Positions 47,141-56,539 of a stretch of 64,000 nt of DNA are shown here, piece by piece. Made by a program: the position numbers and the translations under genes. The stretch lies in the NCBI GenBank assembly GCA_959347315.1, contig OY365819.1:25821995-25885994 (forward strand), in the 5' to 3' direction. This stretch comes from Bimastos eiseni (Eukaryota > Annelida > Clitellata > Crassiclitellata > Lumbricidae). How positions within the stretch are numbered: position 1 is the stretch's first letter; every line of letters begins with the position of its first letter. Below the pieces are notes generated by a model that was given only the letters and a program-made list of their open reading frames with translations, made no database searches and was not told the origin of the DNA.

Positions 47141-48103
47141 ATGCAATAAGATATTCTAAGATTTACTGAAAATACAATTATAGACGAGGGAATTGAAAGA
47201 TATGAATTTCATGAATATGAACCAGTGGCGGGGCGACTCTTAACACTGGAGAAATTAGCATAAATATCGGACTTCAAGATATTTTCAGCCATCCATACGA
47301 GTCAAACCTGCTTTTCGAAGGCAGACTGACTAAAGCGGATGGAACCTTTTACTTCGATGCTGACGCTCCAGCTTTAGTCAACAACGGCGTCGTGCATCTC
47401 TTCAGCCAAATGTCGTATTCCTTGTCTAATCAAGAAATATCCCAACGACTGTGCTCTTGCTCAAGGACTTAACCAATTATGGACTAAAGACACAGCCGCA
47501 ACTGCTGTTATAAACGATAACACGGGTTTCGCGATCAGACAGGCGTATCTCATTAGGAAACCAACTGCAAAGGGTACATTTAGCTTCATCGTGCCTCGGA
47601 AGCACATTTTTGGATTCTGCGAGGATTATGATAAGGTAGTCTACGGTATGAAGCAGACTTTAACTCTCGTTCGCAAACCTGACAGTCATGCTATTTTTAG
47701 GGCAAATGCGGTAGCGGCTGGCAGGGTCAACCTCAGTAAAATTTCATGGTTTATGCCTCAAGTGATTCCGTCTGACATGGAAAGAGTGCAGCTGTATAAA
47801 ACGATCGAATCAAAGGAAACGTTACCAGTAGCCTTTCGAGCCCATCTTTGCGATACTATAACGGCTCCTGTATCTACTACGTTTTGTTGGCGACTTAGTG
47901 TAAAGACAGCGCCAGAAAAACCCAGGTACATCATAGTTGGATTTCAAACGAATCGAAGCGGTAATCAAGAGGCTAATCCATCAATTTTCGATCATTGCGA
48001 TATTAAGAACATGTATGTGATGATGAACCAGGACAGATATCCAGCGGTCGATAAATTTTTAAACTTCCAATCAGACGGTCAGAAGATGAACGTAGTATAT
48101 TAA
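47141..48103 (+). pseudogene. Major capsid protein (double jelly-roll), disrupted
   Basis: Starts behind ATATTAAAAAATG, but the third codon is TAA (47147-47149). The N-terminal jelly-roll reads on in frame (Ile-Ile-Asp-Glu-Gly-Ile-Glu-x-Tyr-Glu). It shifts frame near 47235 for Asn-Thr-Gly-Glu-Ile-x-Ile-x-Ile-Gly and the Leu-Val-Asn-Asn-Gly segment, and shifts back near 47445. The open 47591-48103 piece carries Phe-Gly-Phe-Cys-x-Asp-Tyr-Asp-Lys-Val-Val-Tyr-Gly, Ile-x-Trp-Phe-Met-Pro and a final Phe-Gln-Ser-Asp-Gly-x-x-Met-Asn-Val-Val-Tyr. Only about 320 codons fit. Polinton capsid proteins are longer, so an internal deletion near 48050 is likely. Confidence 0.9.
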
Positions 48104-48130
48104 AGACAATATTTCTATTATAAAAAGAAT

Positions 48131-48478
48131 ATGAAACTCTCACAACTGAAATCGTTAATGAAGGAACATGGAATAAAGTCTAGCTATATGAACAAACCAG
48201 AAATGTCAAGAAAACTAGTCGAGGATGGTATTTTACCGGAATCAGAACTGCCTGAACCAGTGAAGGAGAAAAGGCAAGCATTACCCAAGTACGAGTATTT
48301 AAAAACTATTAGAAATAATCCTATAAACGTTGAAATCCTAGACAAAGACACTAACGAAGCCGTCACGTACTCATCGTTGTATAAGGCGAGCATGACTTTA
48401 AAAACCAGTATGAACACGCTGAAGGCTTATAATGGTAAAGTCTGGAGAAATCGGTATGACATTAACATACTAACATAA
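48131..48478 (+). CDS. SAP-like and NUMOD-like small protein
   Basis: An intact 115-codon frame starting 9 bases after a TTATAAAA box. Residues 3-40 (Leu-x-x-Leu-Lys-Ser-Leu-Met-Lys-Glu-His-Gly-Ile, then Met-Ser-Arg-Lys-Leu) fit a SAP-type helix-extended-loop-helix DNA-binding unit. Residues 66-110 (Val-Glu-Ile-Leu-Asp-Lys, then Tyr-x-Ser-x-Tyr-Lys-Ala and Gly-Lys-Val-Trp-Arg-Asn-Arg-Tyr) resemble NUMOD1-type DNA-binding repeats. A DNA-associated role is inferred. Confidence 0.55.
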   Translation: MKLSQLKSLMKEHGIKSSYMNKPEMSRKLVEDGILPESELPEPVKEKRQALPKYEYLKTIRNNPINVEILDKDTNEAVTYSSLYKASMTLKTSMNTLKAYNGKVWRNRYDINILT

Positions 48479-48499
48479 AGTTTTATCCAGCTACTTAAA

Positions 48500-48790
48500 A
48501 TAGAAACTAGTAAATTTTTAGATTTTGAAACTTTGGAAGAAGACGTAGTTTTTACTGTTAAAACGAAGCAATATTTATATGGCACAGAAGGATATTTTTA
48601 CCTGATAACGGTAGTGGCGCCAGATGAGACAGAGCACTACATGAGCGTATACGGGGAGCCCCTGCTCAGCAAGTTGCAAACGAACAAGACATTTACTTTT
48701 GCAAAAACAAAGATCGAAACGGAGCCGGGATGGATCCCGTCGTTGTTCGTAGTATCTGGAGATAACGATGTTGTTGAACTTGAGGTTTAA
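48500..48790 (+). pseudogene. Small beta-rich Polinton protein, start codon lost
   Basis: The frame is open from ATA at 48500-48502, which sits behind CTACTTAAA exactly where other genes have AAAATG. The ATG therefore seems to have mutated. The 96 following codons are beta-rich (Val-Val-Phe-Thr-Val, Phe-Tyr-Leu-Ile-Thr-Val-Val-Ala, Leu-Phe-Val-Val-Ser), perhaps an OB-like fold that could bind DNA. No specific motif supports that. Ends with TAA at 48788-48790. Confidence 0.45.
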
Positions 48791-48819
48791 ATTTTCAATG
48801 GTAATAATCATTGAAAATT
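48790..48819. terminator. Hairpin between convergent gene blocks
   Basis: AATTTTCAATG (48790-48800), an 8-base loop, then CATTGAAAATT (48809-48819): a perfect 11-bp stem. It lies directly after the last rightward stop codon and before the 3' end of the leftward fibre gene. Confidence 0.55.
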
Positions 48820-48984
48820 AACAATCAATATTTAACTACTCAACAAACAAGCGGCCAAAGTTGTTCGTCTTCGCGACTTTAAAGATCATTTTATCTGGAC
48901 TAAACGTTTCGTGTGTGACACTCATTTTCCTTTTATGTATAGAAAATATTCTCTTTAAGCCAAAATATGAAAATAATTCTTTAT

Positions 48985-50184
48985 TTAATCATCGTACACG
49001 AATAACTGCATCATGCTTAATCCAAGCTTGCCCGGTTCAGTCTGGAAGTAGATTAGCCTATAGGTCGTATATTTTACTACGGAATCAATTAAAATTTCTT
49101 GGTAAGTATATTCTAAAGAAATGTCTATAGGCGCGGTGTAAATAGTAACCCTTTGTCCTTCAAAATTGTATGCTATTATACTCCAGCGGGGTATCGTTCC
49201 CTGGTTATTTTTCCTTCCTTTCAAACCGATCTTCCAGATTGTCACTGCGGTTGGGCATGTGATAGATATCCACGATTCAGTGTAGACGTTACCATTAAAC
49301 ACCCATTCCCCGTCGTCTTTGAATGCCCAAAAGGCTTTGTTAGTTAGAAGTGCTGAACTGGCATTCGCTTGAAAACCATAATTACTAGTATCGAAAGATA
49401 GTCTCGGTACGTTACCGATTTTGCATTTTCTTCCCAGCGTGTAATCAGGTAGCGTTGGAATCCATTGTAGTATGGAGACGGTAGCTGTTTCAGCACTAGG
49501 ACTCGTAGATGTAATATGAAATCTCCAATATCTGTAATTAGACGAAGCGGGAAATGTAATCTTCTTCAAAAATCCAAAATCGAGGAACTCCCATGAAACT
49601 AAAATTTCAGTAAAGGCTGTTGCATCGTTACTAGCTCGAACCACCCAACCAGTAATACGGTCGCTCTGCTCTTGGCTGGCGACGATGTAAAATCCCGACA
49701 TTGACAGAGGAATGGGGTACTTCATCTGTATCCAAACATTACTTGACCTTTCAGTGACCCACATGCTGGGATAGTGATAAGCATTTTGAAAAGCCCTCCA
49801 TGGGTTGGATTCATGACCAGGCACACTGCGATAATCGCTAGCACTAGCTTCATAAGATAAACCGTTTACTATCGTTGTATCAGAAGTCATGGTAAGTGCT
49901 GCAGTCACGTATAGTCTTTCTCGAGTTATCAGTGGTAGTATTATTCGTTTTAATTTGGTTGACTAAGGTTTCGACTTGACCAAAACTCGCGGCCTGGCTA
50001 GCTAAGATTGGTGGATGAATATCAGTCGGTAGACCTTTTATCAAATTTCCACTCAATTCAAATCACCATCCATTTCGTTCGTTCCATCTCGTTTTAGAAA
50101 GGTATTACTCGCTTGAGATAGAGTAACACCTCCAGAAACTATTCTTTCAATTGATGCAGTTCGTCCAAATTTATCGACAGGCAT
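48985..50184 (-). pseudogene. Fibre-like protein with discoidin-like domains, frameshifted
   Basis: ATG at 50182-50184 behind TATTTAAAAAC. The first 42 codons end in Arg-Asp-Gly-x-Asn-x-Met-Asp-Gly-Asp-Leu-Asn. Then comes a TGA, and in another frame Ser-Gly-Asn-x-Ile-Lys-Gly-Leu-Pro. This is the stalk motif seen in phage and other viral tail fibres. After a further shift near 49910 comes an open 307-codon piece. It has two beta-sandwich segments (about residues 20-150 and 165-300) like galactose-binding F5/8C (discoidin) domains: Trp-Val-x-Ile-x-x-Pro, Tyr-Arg-Tyr-Trp-Arg-Phe and Tyr-Thr-Tyr-x-x-x-Leu-Ile-x-Phe. Receptor binding is inferred from fold and position. Confidence 0.65.
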
Positions 50185-50206
50185 GTTTTTAAATAGGTGA
50201 TATTAT

Positions 50207-50621
50207 TTAATGCAATTCGTTTATGACTTCTTGAAATTTACAACCATCGTTGATCGTCTTCTTCAATACATACAGACATAAATGACCGCAATACACTTGA
50301 CCGTCTGGTTGTATTCGCTCACTGTTGTTAAACAGCGGTTTTTGTAGATATTTTATCAATTCCGTAGGTGGAGGTAGTCCATAGCTGTCGAAGTAAATTT
50401 TATCATTAGCGCGCTTGATCCAACACGCCCAATGCGTTCCTTTACCATCCGAATCGTCCAGATTAAGGATACCGCACTCGTTCGCTCTTGGTTTCTTCGG
50501 CAACTCGTCTCCTAGAAAAACTTCTCTGAAATTATTTCTTCGCCGCTTCGATTAGATCCACATTCGACAAAGCAATATTAGGTAGCGTTACACCTTCGAC
50601 ATCGATTTGTTTAACACTCAT
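50207..50621 (-). pseudogene. Adenain-type cysteine protease, frameshifted
   Basis: Maturation protease of the adenovirus/Ulp1 clan. ATG at 50619-50621 behind AATATAAAATG, overlapping the polymerase stop codon as ATGA. A shift after about 29 codons (near 50530) leads into the 98-codon open piece 50207-50503. That piece holds the catalytic His in Gly-Thr-His-Trp-Ala-Cys-Trp, the acidic position in Tyr-Phe-Asp-Ser-Tyr-Gly, and Cys in Tyr-Cys-Gly-His-Leu-Cys. All catalytic residues are present, so one indel is the only visible lesion. Confidence 0.85.
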
Positions 50622-53347
50622 TTTATATTTAGAGAATAATGTCCATACGCTAAAGTGTGGATACCATCTTGCTGAATCACTCGTTTGTCGTCTTCCGCTG
50701 TGGGAGCCACCTTGTTGACTTCTTCGGTGTAGATATCGTGTAGGTGGGATCGAATGACATTCATCTTTCTCGTTTGTTCTCTCTTGGTGAATAAGCAGTC
50801 CTTGTAGTCTTCGTTAGTGATAGATTTCTTGACGACATTCTTCTTCACGCCTTTACATTTCTTGTGGCCTACTCCAGCCATCTTGTACGAATACAGTTTA
50901 GATCTTAAACCTATAAACTCTTCGATCTGTTTGCCAGCTGCTTCATCTTTGAACATGCCAATGACCTTTTTATTGATGCCTGTTTCTATACCAGAGGGGT
51001 GGTCTTTAGGATAGACGCTGGTGTCGAACCTACTTCTAATGTCGAGAGCTATATCGGCGTAGAAGTCTTCGGTCTTAATTTCATAGGCTAAAGAATCTGT
51101 ATCTGTAAAAAGTAACTTTGCTCTATCTTCGAACTTTTTCTTGATGTAATTGTAATGAAAATCGTACATTATAGTCTTACTCAAGTCTAAAATACACATA
51201 CCAAGATATATGGGCTTGTTGTAACCTAGCTTCGTTCGTTTCTTATGAATGGCAACTAGATTTTCATAAAAAATAGTTCGAGTGTCGTAATTCGTTCTTG
51301 TTGCTAGTTTTAGGGCTTGCTTCTCGCTGGAAACCAGTTTTATGTCTACTCGATTCTCTATATTCTAGCATGTCTTACCATCTTACCAAAGACACTATTG
51401 TTCATTAGTTTAAAAAAGTCTTTCTCGAAATCGTTGGTGGCTTTCGTCCTCAGGTTGGTATTTAGATCGATATACTTTTTCAGCCAGGCACTTCCTTCAA
51501 ATTTAATTCCGCGATGAATTTTGGTTATCTTCAAGCCTAGGCTTTCATACAGCTTTAAATTTTCGTAATGGACTATGTGTTTTACTTCATCGTTCAAGTT
51601 CGGAATGAGTTTAGGTACAGTTGAAGATTCAGGTGTAATATTCTCAGGGGCAAGAGAATAGTCGTTGTAGAGATCGTGCAAATCTTTCGGATATTCCAAG
51701 TCGACTTCTAATATACACGGTATTGATCTCCAATCATTTTGCTCATCATCACCCATCCACTGAAACCCGTGAGTTGGTAGATTTTTACACATCGCCCACC
51801 CGTACAAATTGTTGGCGTCTAAATAGGTTATAAATGTTGAAGGCTTGCTATCGTAAAACGCTGGCATGTATTTATTGTTTGCCTGCCCATAGCGATGTGA
51901 AATGGTGCTAACACCGCCTCTTATCCCATGCTTAACCATTAGTATCATATCATAATCGCTCAACAATTCCAACTCTACTCCAGTCAACTTTAATGCGGCG
52001 TCAAAAGCAAGACCAGGAGAAGTATAATACCAAGCGGGATCTAGACCATAGTTCTCACTACACACATCTCTAAAATTCTCAAATACATCAGCAACAAGGA
52101 GAACATCACTCGCGTTATATAAATCGTGGTATTCTCTGAACGTTTTGAATTCGAATTCATTCTATACTATCTGTGCGTGGTTGTAGTCTTCGTCACTTAT
52201 GCCAGAGTCGTTAAGTCTTGAATAGAATGCTGACTTCGGTGGTAGTTCTGTTTCGTTCAGTCGATCGATGGAATCAACATAGTCGTAAGGATAGACATCT
52301 TTACTAAGTAGGAGGTCGAGCTGATTACCAGAATAGTGCTTGCTTAGATTCTTACACTGGTCTTTGCTCAGGTTCCTCAATAAAGGGTCAAGACTCGATG
52401 CCATGAATCTAAAACTATCGATGAAACATAATTCTCGTTTAACTAATATTTCCTTATTTTCTTCATTCGTAAATTTATCGACCACGAGCTCTCTGCCAAA
52501 TGAGATATACTTTTCTTCGTTGCTAGGAAGGCAGCTAATCTTTTCGTAATCATCACCTCGTAATTTCTTTACGAATAGATGACTGTCATAACCGGATAGA
52601 TTATGAAACAATACTAGGAAAAACTTGGGGACTTTATAATTTAGATTACAAATTTTATGAGCGGCGCCTCTGTTTTTTCCAGTTAAATGGCAATGGTATC
52701 TAACTCGGTCATCACCCAGTTCGCCTTCGCATATGTGGCAAACTGTAGTCGAGTCGCACAGAGCATTATCTTTCTTTCCGAATATCATTTTCTTTGGAAA
52801 TTTAAATCGATTATAAGTATCTTTTATATTATCTATAAGAGTATCTATAAATATCTGAGCTACATCATCGTCTTCACTCTCCGCTGTAAACGTTACGGGA
52901 GCTTGCGAATATAGATTATCATCAAAACATTTTATATAATAGCAGAAAGAACTTCGGACGTGTTTTTGATATTTGTTGGTGTAAGACATGATGGGATCTG
53001 GTTGACGAGTGTCTATAGGTTTTATTAATGACTCAAAATCGGCGTACACGACAAATGGGACTCTCATCTTTCTATAATAATTTTTGAAACTCAACATAGA
53101 TCCTGGTTCTGGAAGTTCTATCTTTTGAGCGTCGTGTTGGGAACAGTAAACTAGCATTGGTTGAGATTGAGGGTACGCTGTGGGCTTCAATTTTACTAAT
53201 CAAAGTCGCTTTTCTTAGTCGTGTATAACCAACCAAACCGCTCTGTTTTGCAATTTTTCTTAATTCAATAACAGTTTTATTCGAGTATTCCATTTTATAT
53301 TGTGGTGGCATTTCTTTAAGCTGGGACGAGAAAATATTTTCATTCAT
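50618..53347 (-). pseudogene. Protein-primed DNA polymerase B (pPolB), disrupted
   Basis: Replicates the element from its terminal repeats. ATG at 53345-53347 behind GTATATAAAATG. The first piece (53180-53347) is SAP-like (Leu-Arg-Lys-Ile-Ala-Lys-x-x-Gly-Leu-x-Gly-Tyr). It then shifts frame. The exonuclease has Val-Tyr-Ala-Asp-Phe-Glu-Ser, a Cys-His-Ile-Cys / His-Cys-His-Leu-Thr zinc segment, and Phe-His-Asn-Leu-Ser-Gly-Tyr-Asp. The palm has Leu-Asp-Ala-Asn-Asn-Leu-Tyr-Gly (motif A), Asn-Asn-Ser-Val-Phe-Gly-Lys (B) and Asp-Thr-Asp-Ser-Leu (C). Breaks are a shift near 53185, TAG at 52162-52164 and a shift with TAG near 51360. About 900 codons in all. Confidence 0.95.
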
Positions 53348-53390
53348 TTTATATACGCAAGCAAAAATTTTTTTCCTTTTTTTTCATTAA

Positions 53391-53417
53391 TGACTCATCA
53401 TCCAAACTGATGAGTCA
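53391..53417. promoter_or_regulatory. Perfect palindrome upstream of the polymerase gene
   Basis: TGACTCATCA, 7-base loop, TGATGAGTCA. Each arm contains TGACTCA/TGAGTCA, the AP-1 (bZIP) consensus. It lies 44 bases upstream of the polymerase ATG and just inside the right terminal repeat. Confidence 0.5.
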
Positions 53418-53457
53418 TCGAAACTTTTGGAAATTCCCGTGACATTTGACCTATAGG

Positions 53458-53707
53458 TGGATCTTCTAATCAAAGCCTAGCCCTGTGCATGGTAGGTGGC
53501 TGTTGCAATGCTAGATGGTTAGTTTATTTAATACTAGCTTGCTTGGAGGCAACACAGCCACATGTGGTTGGGTTTTTTTGCCTGCTAAAAGTTAGGTTAA
53601 TATTATAACCTAAGTACGAAGCGACTATGACCAAATTATTGGTTGATTTGATGTGATTATAGGTGTATATAGATTAAATGCACTAGGTAGCAACTAATAT
53701 AACTACA
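53458..53707 (-). repeat. Polinton right terminal inverted repeat
   Basis: Reverse-complement partner of 40485-40735. Read inward it begins TGTAGTTATATTAG. It is followed outside by the duplication CATGTG at 53708-53713. Confidence 0.95.
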
Positions 53708-53713
53708 CATGTG

Positions 53714-54700
53714 CTTCGCGGTACCTATATTTAGCCTGTCAGCGGTACTCGATACCAATACTCTTTCCCACTGACATTTTTATACGGTTTCTCAAGAAAT
53801 ATGCGAAGTCAATCGTTGCGCCTTGATAAGTTTGGTCCTATATATAGCCTCTTTCGGCCATATAAATACTTGGGAGGGGGAAGATGGAATATTCTATAAG
53901 CTTAAATAAGGAAATGACAGAAGTAGGCCTATGTCCTTTTGCATTCTCTGGTAGAAATGGTTTGCCTAATTAATTTTAGAGTGCTTGCGAATTTAATTGA
54001 TCTTGAAAATGAATAGGACTGATGAAACGAAGATTGTCATTGCGATATCAGAGTATTGTGTTCGAACAGCTTACCTGAAGGCTACTTCAAAGACATTGTG
54101 AATGGCCCAAGGACCAACATTCGCAGGACTGGAAAGTCACCATGTTCCTTCGTGCCAACAGTTTTGGGGCGCTATTCAGGAGCCAGAAATTTTAGATCCT
54201 TGCAAAAATAACTAGCTGATTCATCAATTTTTACGAATGACGACCGGGTATGTCAGCAAAATACGAAATAATGCCGTTAGATTGGGGCGACATCTGTGTT
54301 TAAGAGAAAAGCGTGTACACGGAAATTTGACGATTAACCATTCCTCTTATCTAGATTCCTTGTGATTGGCCCAACCGATTCATTGGGAAATTTTCTATAA
54401 TTATCGGTGCATGAAATATAATTTATGCTAAAAGTATTGGTATTGGTATTGCCACAGTTCACTGGTCGATGCATTTTCGAACACGCGGCCGCTTCATCGT
54501 AGCATATAGTCCTGCCTTCTAACCCTCCTCAGCATACTGATGGCTTGGTATTCCAGGGATTCGAGTTGTGCTTGTAGAAGTAACATGTTTCATCCATGGC
54601 TGACACTGTGCTAATTATGTTGCACCCCAATTTATACCACCAGATCATAGTGGGTGAAATGAGTGTGGTAGTAACGCAGGTCATACCTTATGAGAACAAC
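53714..54700. other. Flanking DNA right of the Polinton, no gene seen
   Basis: The first 50 bases continue the interrupted target repeat. No coding frame or RNA gene is supported in the rest. Confidence 0.4.
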
Positions 54701-54701
54701 A

Positions 54702-55203
54702 CAGCGGCGTTGTCTGCGCGCGCTAAGCGTTGCACAAGCTAATTACGAACGGGTCGAGCCTGACGGCGACGCATTATGGTCATGGCGACAGCGTGGTCAG
54801 GTCACAGGGACATCGCCGTGGGCGTCATGTAAAATTTACGACATCGTGCTCAGATCAGAAAGCCAATTTTTACGACCTCCAACACGCTCGCAATACCATC
54901 ATTAAGTTCGAACTACATGTACATGTACGCTCGAGTTACGTCGGTACTACGCTTGCCACGTTTTTATTACGTTCAAATGCGCTCGCACTGCGCTTCTTTC
55001 CGCTACGCTCGCACCACGTTTCTTGGATATGTTCAAAATTTGGTCACGCGCTCCACGCTCATGGTGACAGCGCCGCGCTCGATCGCGATTGCAATACGTT
55101 CATAGAAGATCGAACTGCGGTTCTACTACGTTCCAACGTTTACAACACTCTCTACGAGATTGATGGGAGAGCTGTGAGATCGGGGCCTAGTGTGACTGGG
55201 GCA
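54702..55203 (+). repeat. Dispersed repeat flanking the Polinton, right copy
   Basis: Inverted partner of 38990-39477, ending GTGAGATCGGGGCCTAGTGTGACTGGGGC. It starts about 1.0 kb outside the right terminal repeat; its partner starts about 1.0 kb outside the left one. Short frames over it are not coding: the two copies do not conserve them. Confidence 0.85.
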
Positions 55204-55468
55204 TAAGAATTTTCGGTTAAGTGTGCATAGTTTTGCTAATAGAAGTAATTTTGCGTGTTCACTGCGACATTTAACATAATTATGGCTGATCAGATATCAA
55301 AATTGGCGCTATGTAAATGTTTGGATATGTTACATTACAAAACTGAACAAATAAGCTAATGAATGAAAACTATATAAATATTAACAGCGGACATTATGCG
55401 CATTGCAATTTTATGAACCTATTAAACAGACCACTAATAGGCAAATTCATGTTTTTTTAAAATTTTAG

Positions 55469-56355
55469 TCGATTTTCCGGTTTCCATCAACTTCATTAAG
55501 GGAAACAACGTTGGAATACATGACGAGGTGTTTGGATTGTCTAAACTGGGAAATGAAATCTACGTTCTTTGTCAAGCCATTCGTACTAAACGCCATAAAT
55601 CGCATTCTCCTTTTCTAACCATAATTCGTGTCTTCGTGGATCGAAAACCATTTTGTCCTCCGAAGACAGTCGAATTAATTAACATTAAATCTCCGACAGA
55701 CATGGGATCCATTCAGATGGAAAACTGTCTCTACGTCTCCGACAGTGAAAAAAACTGCATTTGGAAGATAATTATAGAGACAGATGAAAACCTCAGAGTT
55801 ATCGATTGGCTCAACATTTCTTATCCTCCAGAAACTCTGTCAGTGTCCAACGATGGACAATTGTTGGTTATCAACCGTTCATCGTCCATTTTGAATATAT
55901 ATGGATCAGACGGAGAACTCATTCGATTCATTCAGTTAGCAAGAGACTTCTTGAAACCAATTCACGCAGTGGAGACATCCATCGGTCATTTCGTCATTCT
56001 TTACAGAAGGTTGGGTGAGACACAGTTGGCTATTTACGAATCATCAAGCGATGGAGAGACGATTATCCGTCGTTTCATTCCATCAAGTGAAGCGGAAGCA
56101 TTGTATGAGCCTGTCTATCTCTTACTCGATTCAGACGATCGAGTGTTCGTTGCTGACAACAACTGGGTGAGGAATGAGAGTCGAGTAATTCTTCTCGATG
56201 AAGATCTTAAATGGAATCGAATTCTCTGTCCAACAAAACAAAAAGGCGATAAGTTGTTCTATTGGTCACGTGCATATTTTTACGACGAAGAAAATAAACA
56301 AATGATCGTCGGAGGATTTCTGTCAATTGCTTATTATACTTCAAGTCGATATTAA
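55469..56355 (+). CDS. Beta-propeller (NHL-like) terminal exon
   Basis: A pyrimidine tract ending ATTTTAG (AG at 55467-55468) opens a 295-codon frame in phase 1 that ends in TAA at 56353-56355. Repeated blade-like units are visible: Cys-Leu-Tyr-Val-Ser-Asp-Ser-x-x-Asn-Cys-Ile-Trp-Lys-Ile, Pro-Glu-Thr-Leu-Ser-Val-Ser-x-Asp-Gly-Gln-Leu-Leu-Val, Ile-Tyr-Gly-x-Asp-Gly-Glu-Leu, and Leu-Leu-Asp-Ser-Asp-Asp-Arg-Val-Phe-Val-Ala-Asp-Asn. These match the pattern of NHL/SMP30-like propellers, which often bind partners at the C-terminus of multidomain proteins. The previous exon is probably 37652-37999, with the Polinton lying in the intron. The ORF alone is intact. Confidence 0.65.
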
Positions 56356-56539
56356 AGTCAATTTTCACTAGCAGAATATGACAACTAGACAACTTTTAAA
56401 AACATTCAAAGTCTTGTCATAAACATTCAAATTATAATAATTTTCAATGACATTTGATGGATTTGTTTCAACAGCAAAGTCTATTTGATGCAAAGTTTTA
56501 AACAGTGATGTTTCGCGTATTTCTCTCGCGGTCGTTTAT

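Larger units (their letters stand above)
40485..53707. mobile_element. Polinton (Maverick) element
   Basis: A 13,223-bp self-synthesising, virus-like DNA transposon. It is bounded by identical 6-bp duplications CATGTG (40479-40484 and 53708-53713) and by long terminal inverted repeats. It carries the family's defining set: protein-primed DNA polymerase B, retrovirus-type integrase, adenain-type protease, FtsK/HerA-type packaging ATPase, and major and minor capsid proteins. It also has PLA2-like, dUTPase-fold-like and fibre-like genes. Gene order is integrase and PLA2 leftward, capsid block rightward, fibre-protease-polymerase leftward. Most genes contain stops or frameshifts, so it is a decaying copy. 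The gene complement overlaps that described for adintovirus-type Polintons. Confidence 0.97.

Noticed and set aside
54730..55206. A 158-codon + strand frame with a matching shorter - strand frame in the other copy (39159-39449)
   Set aside because: It lies in an inverted dispersed repeat. Frame breaks differ between the copies and the Arg/His/Ser-rich content is compositional.
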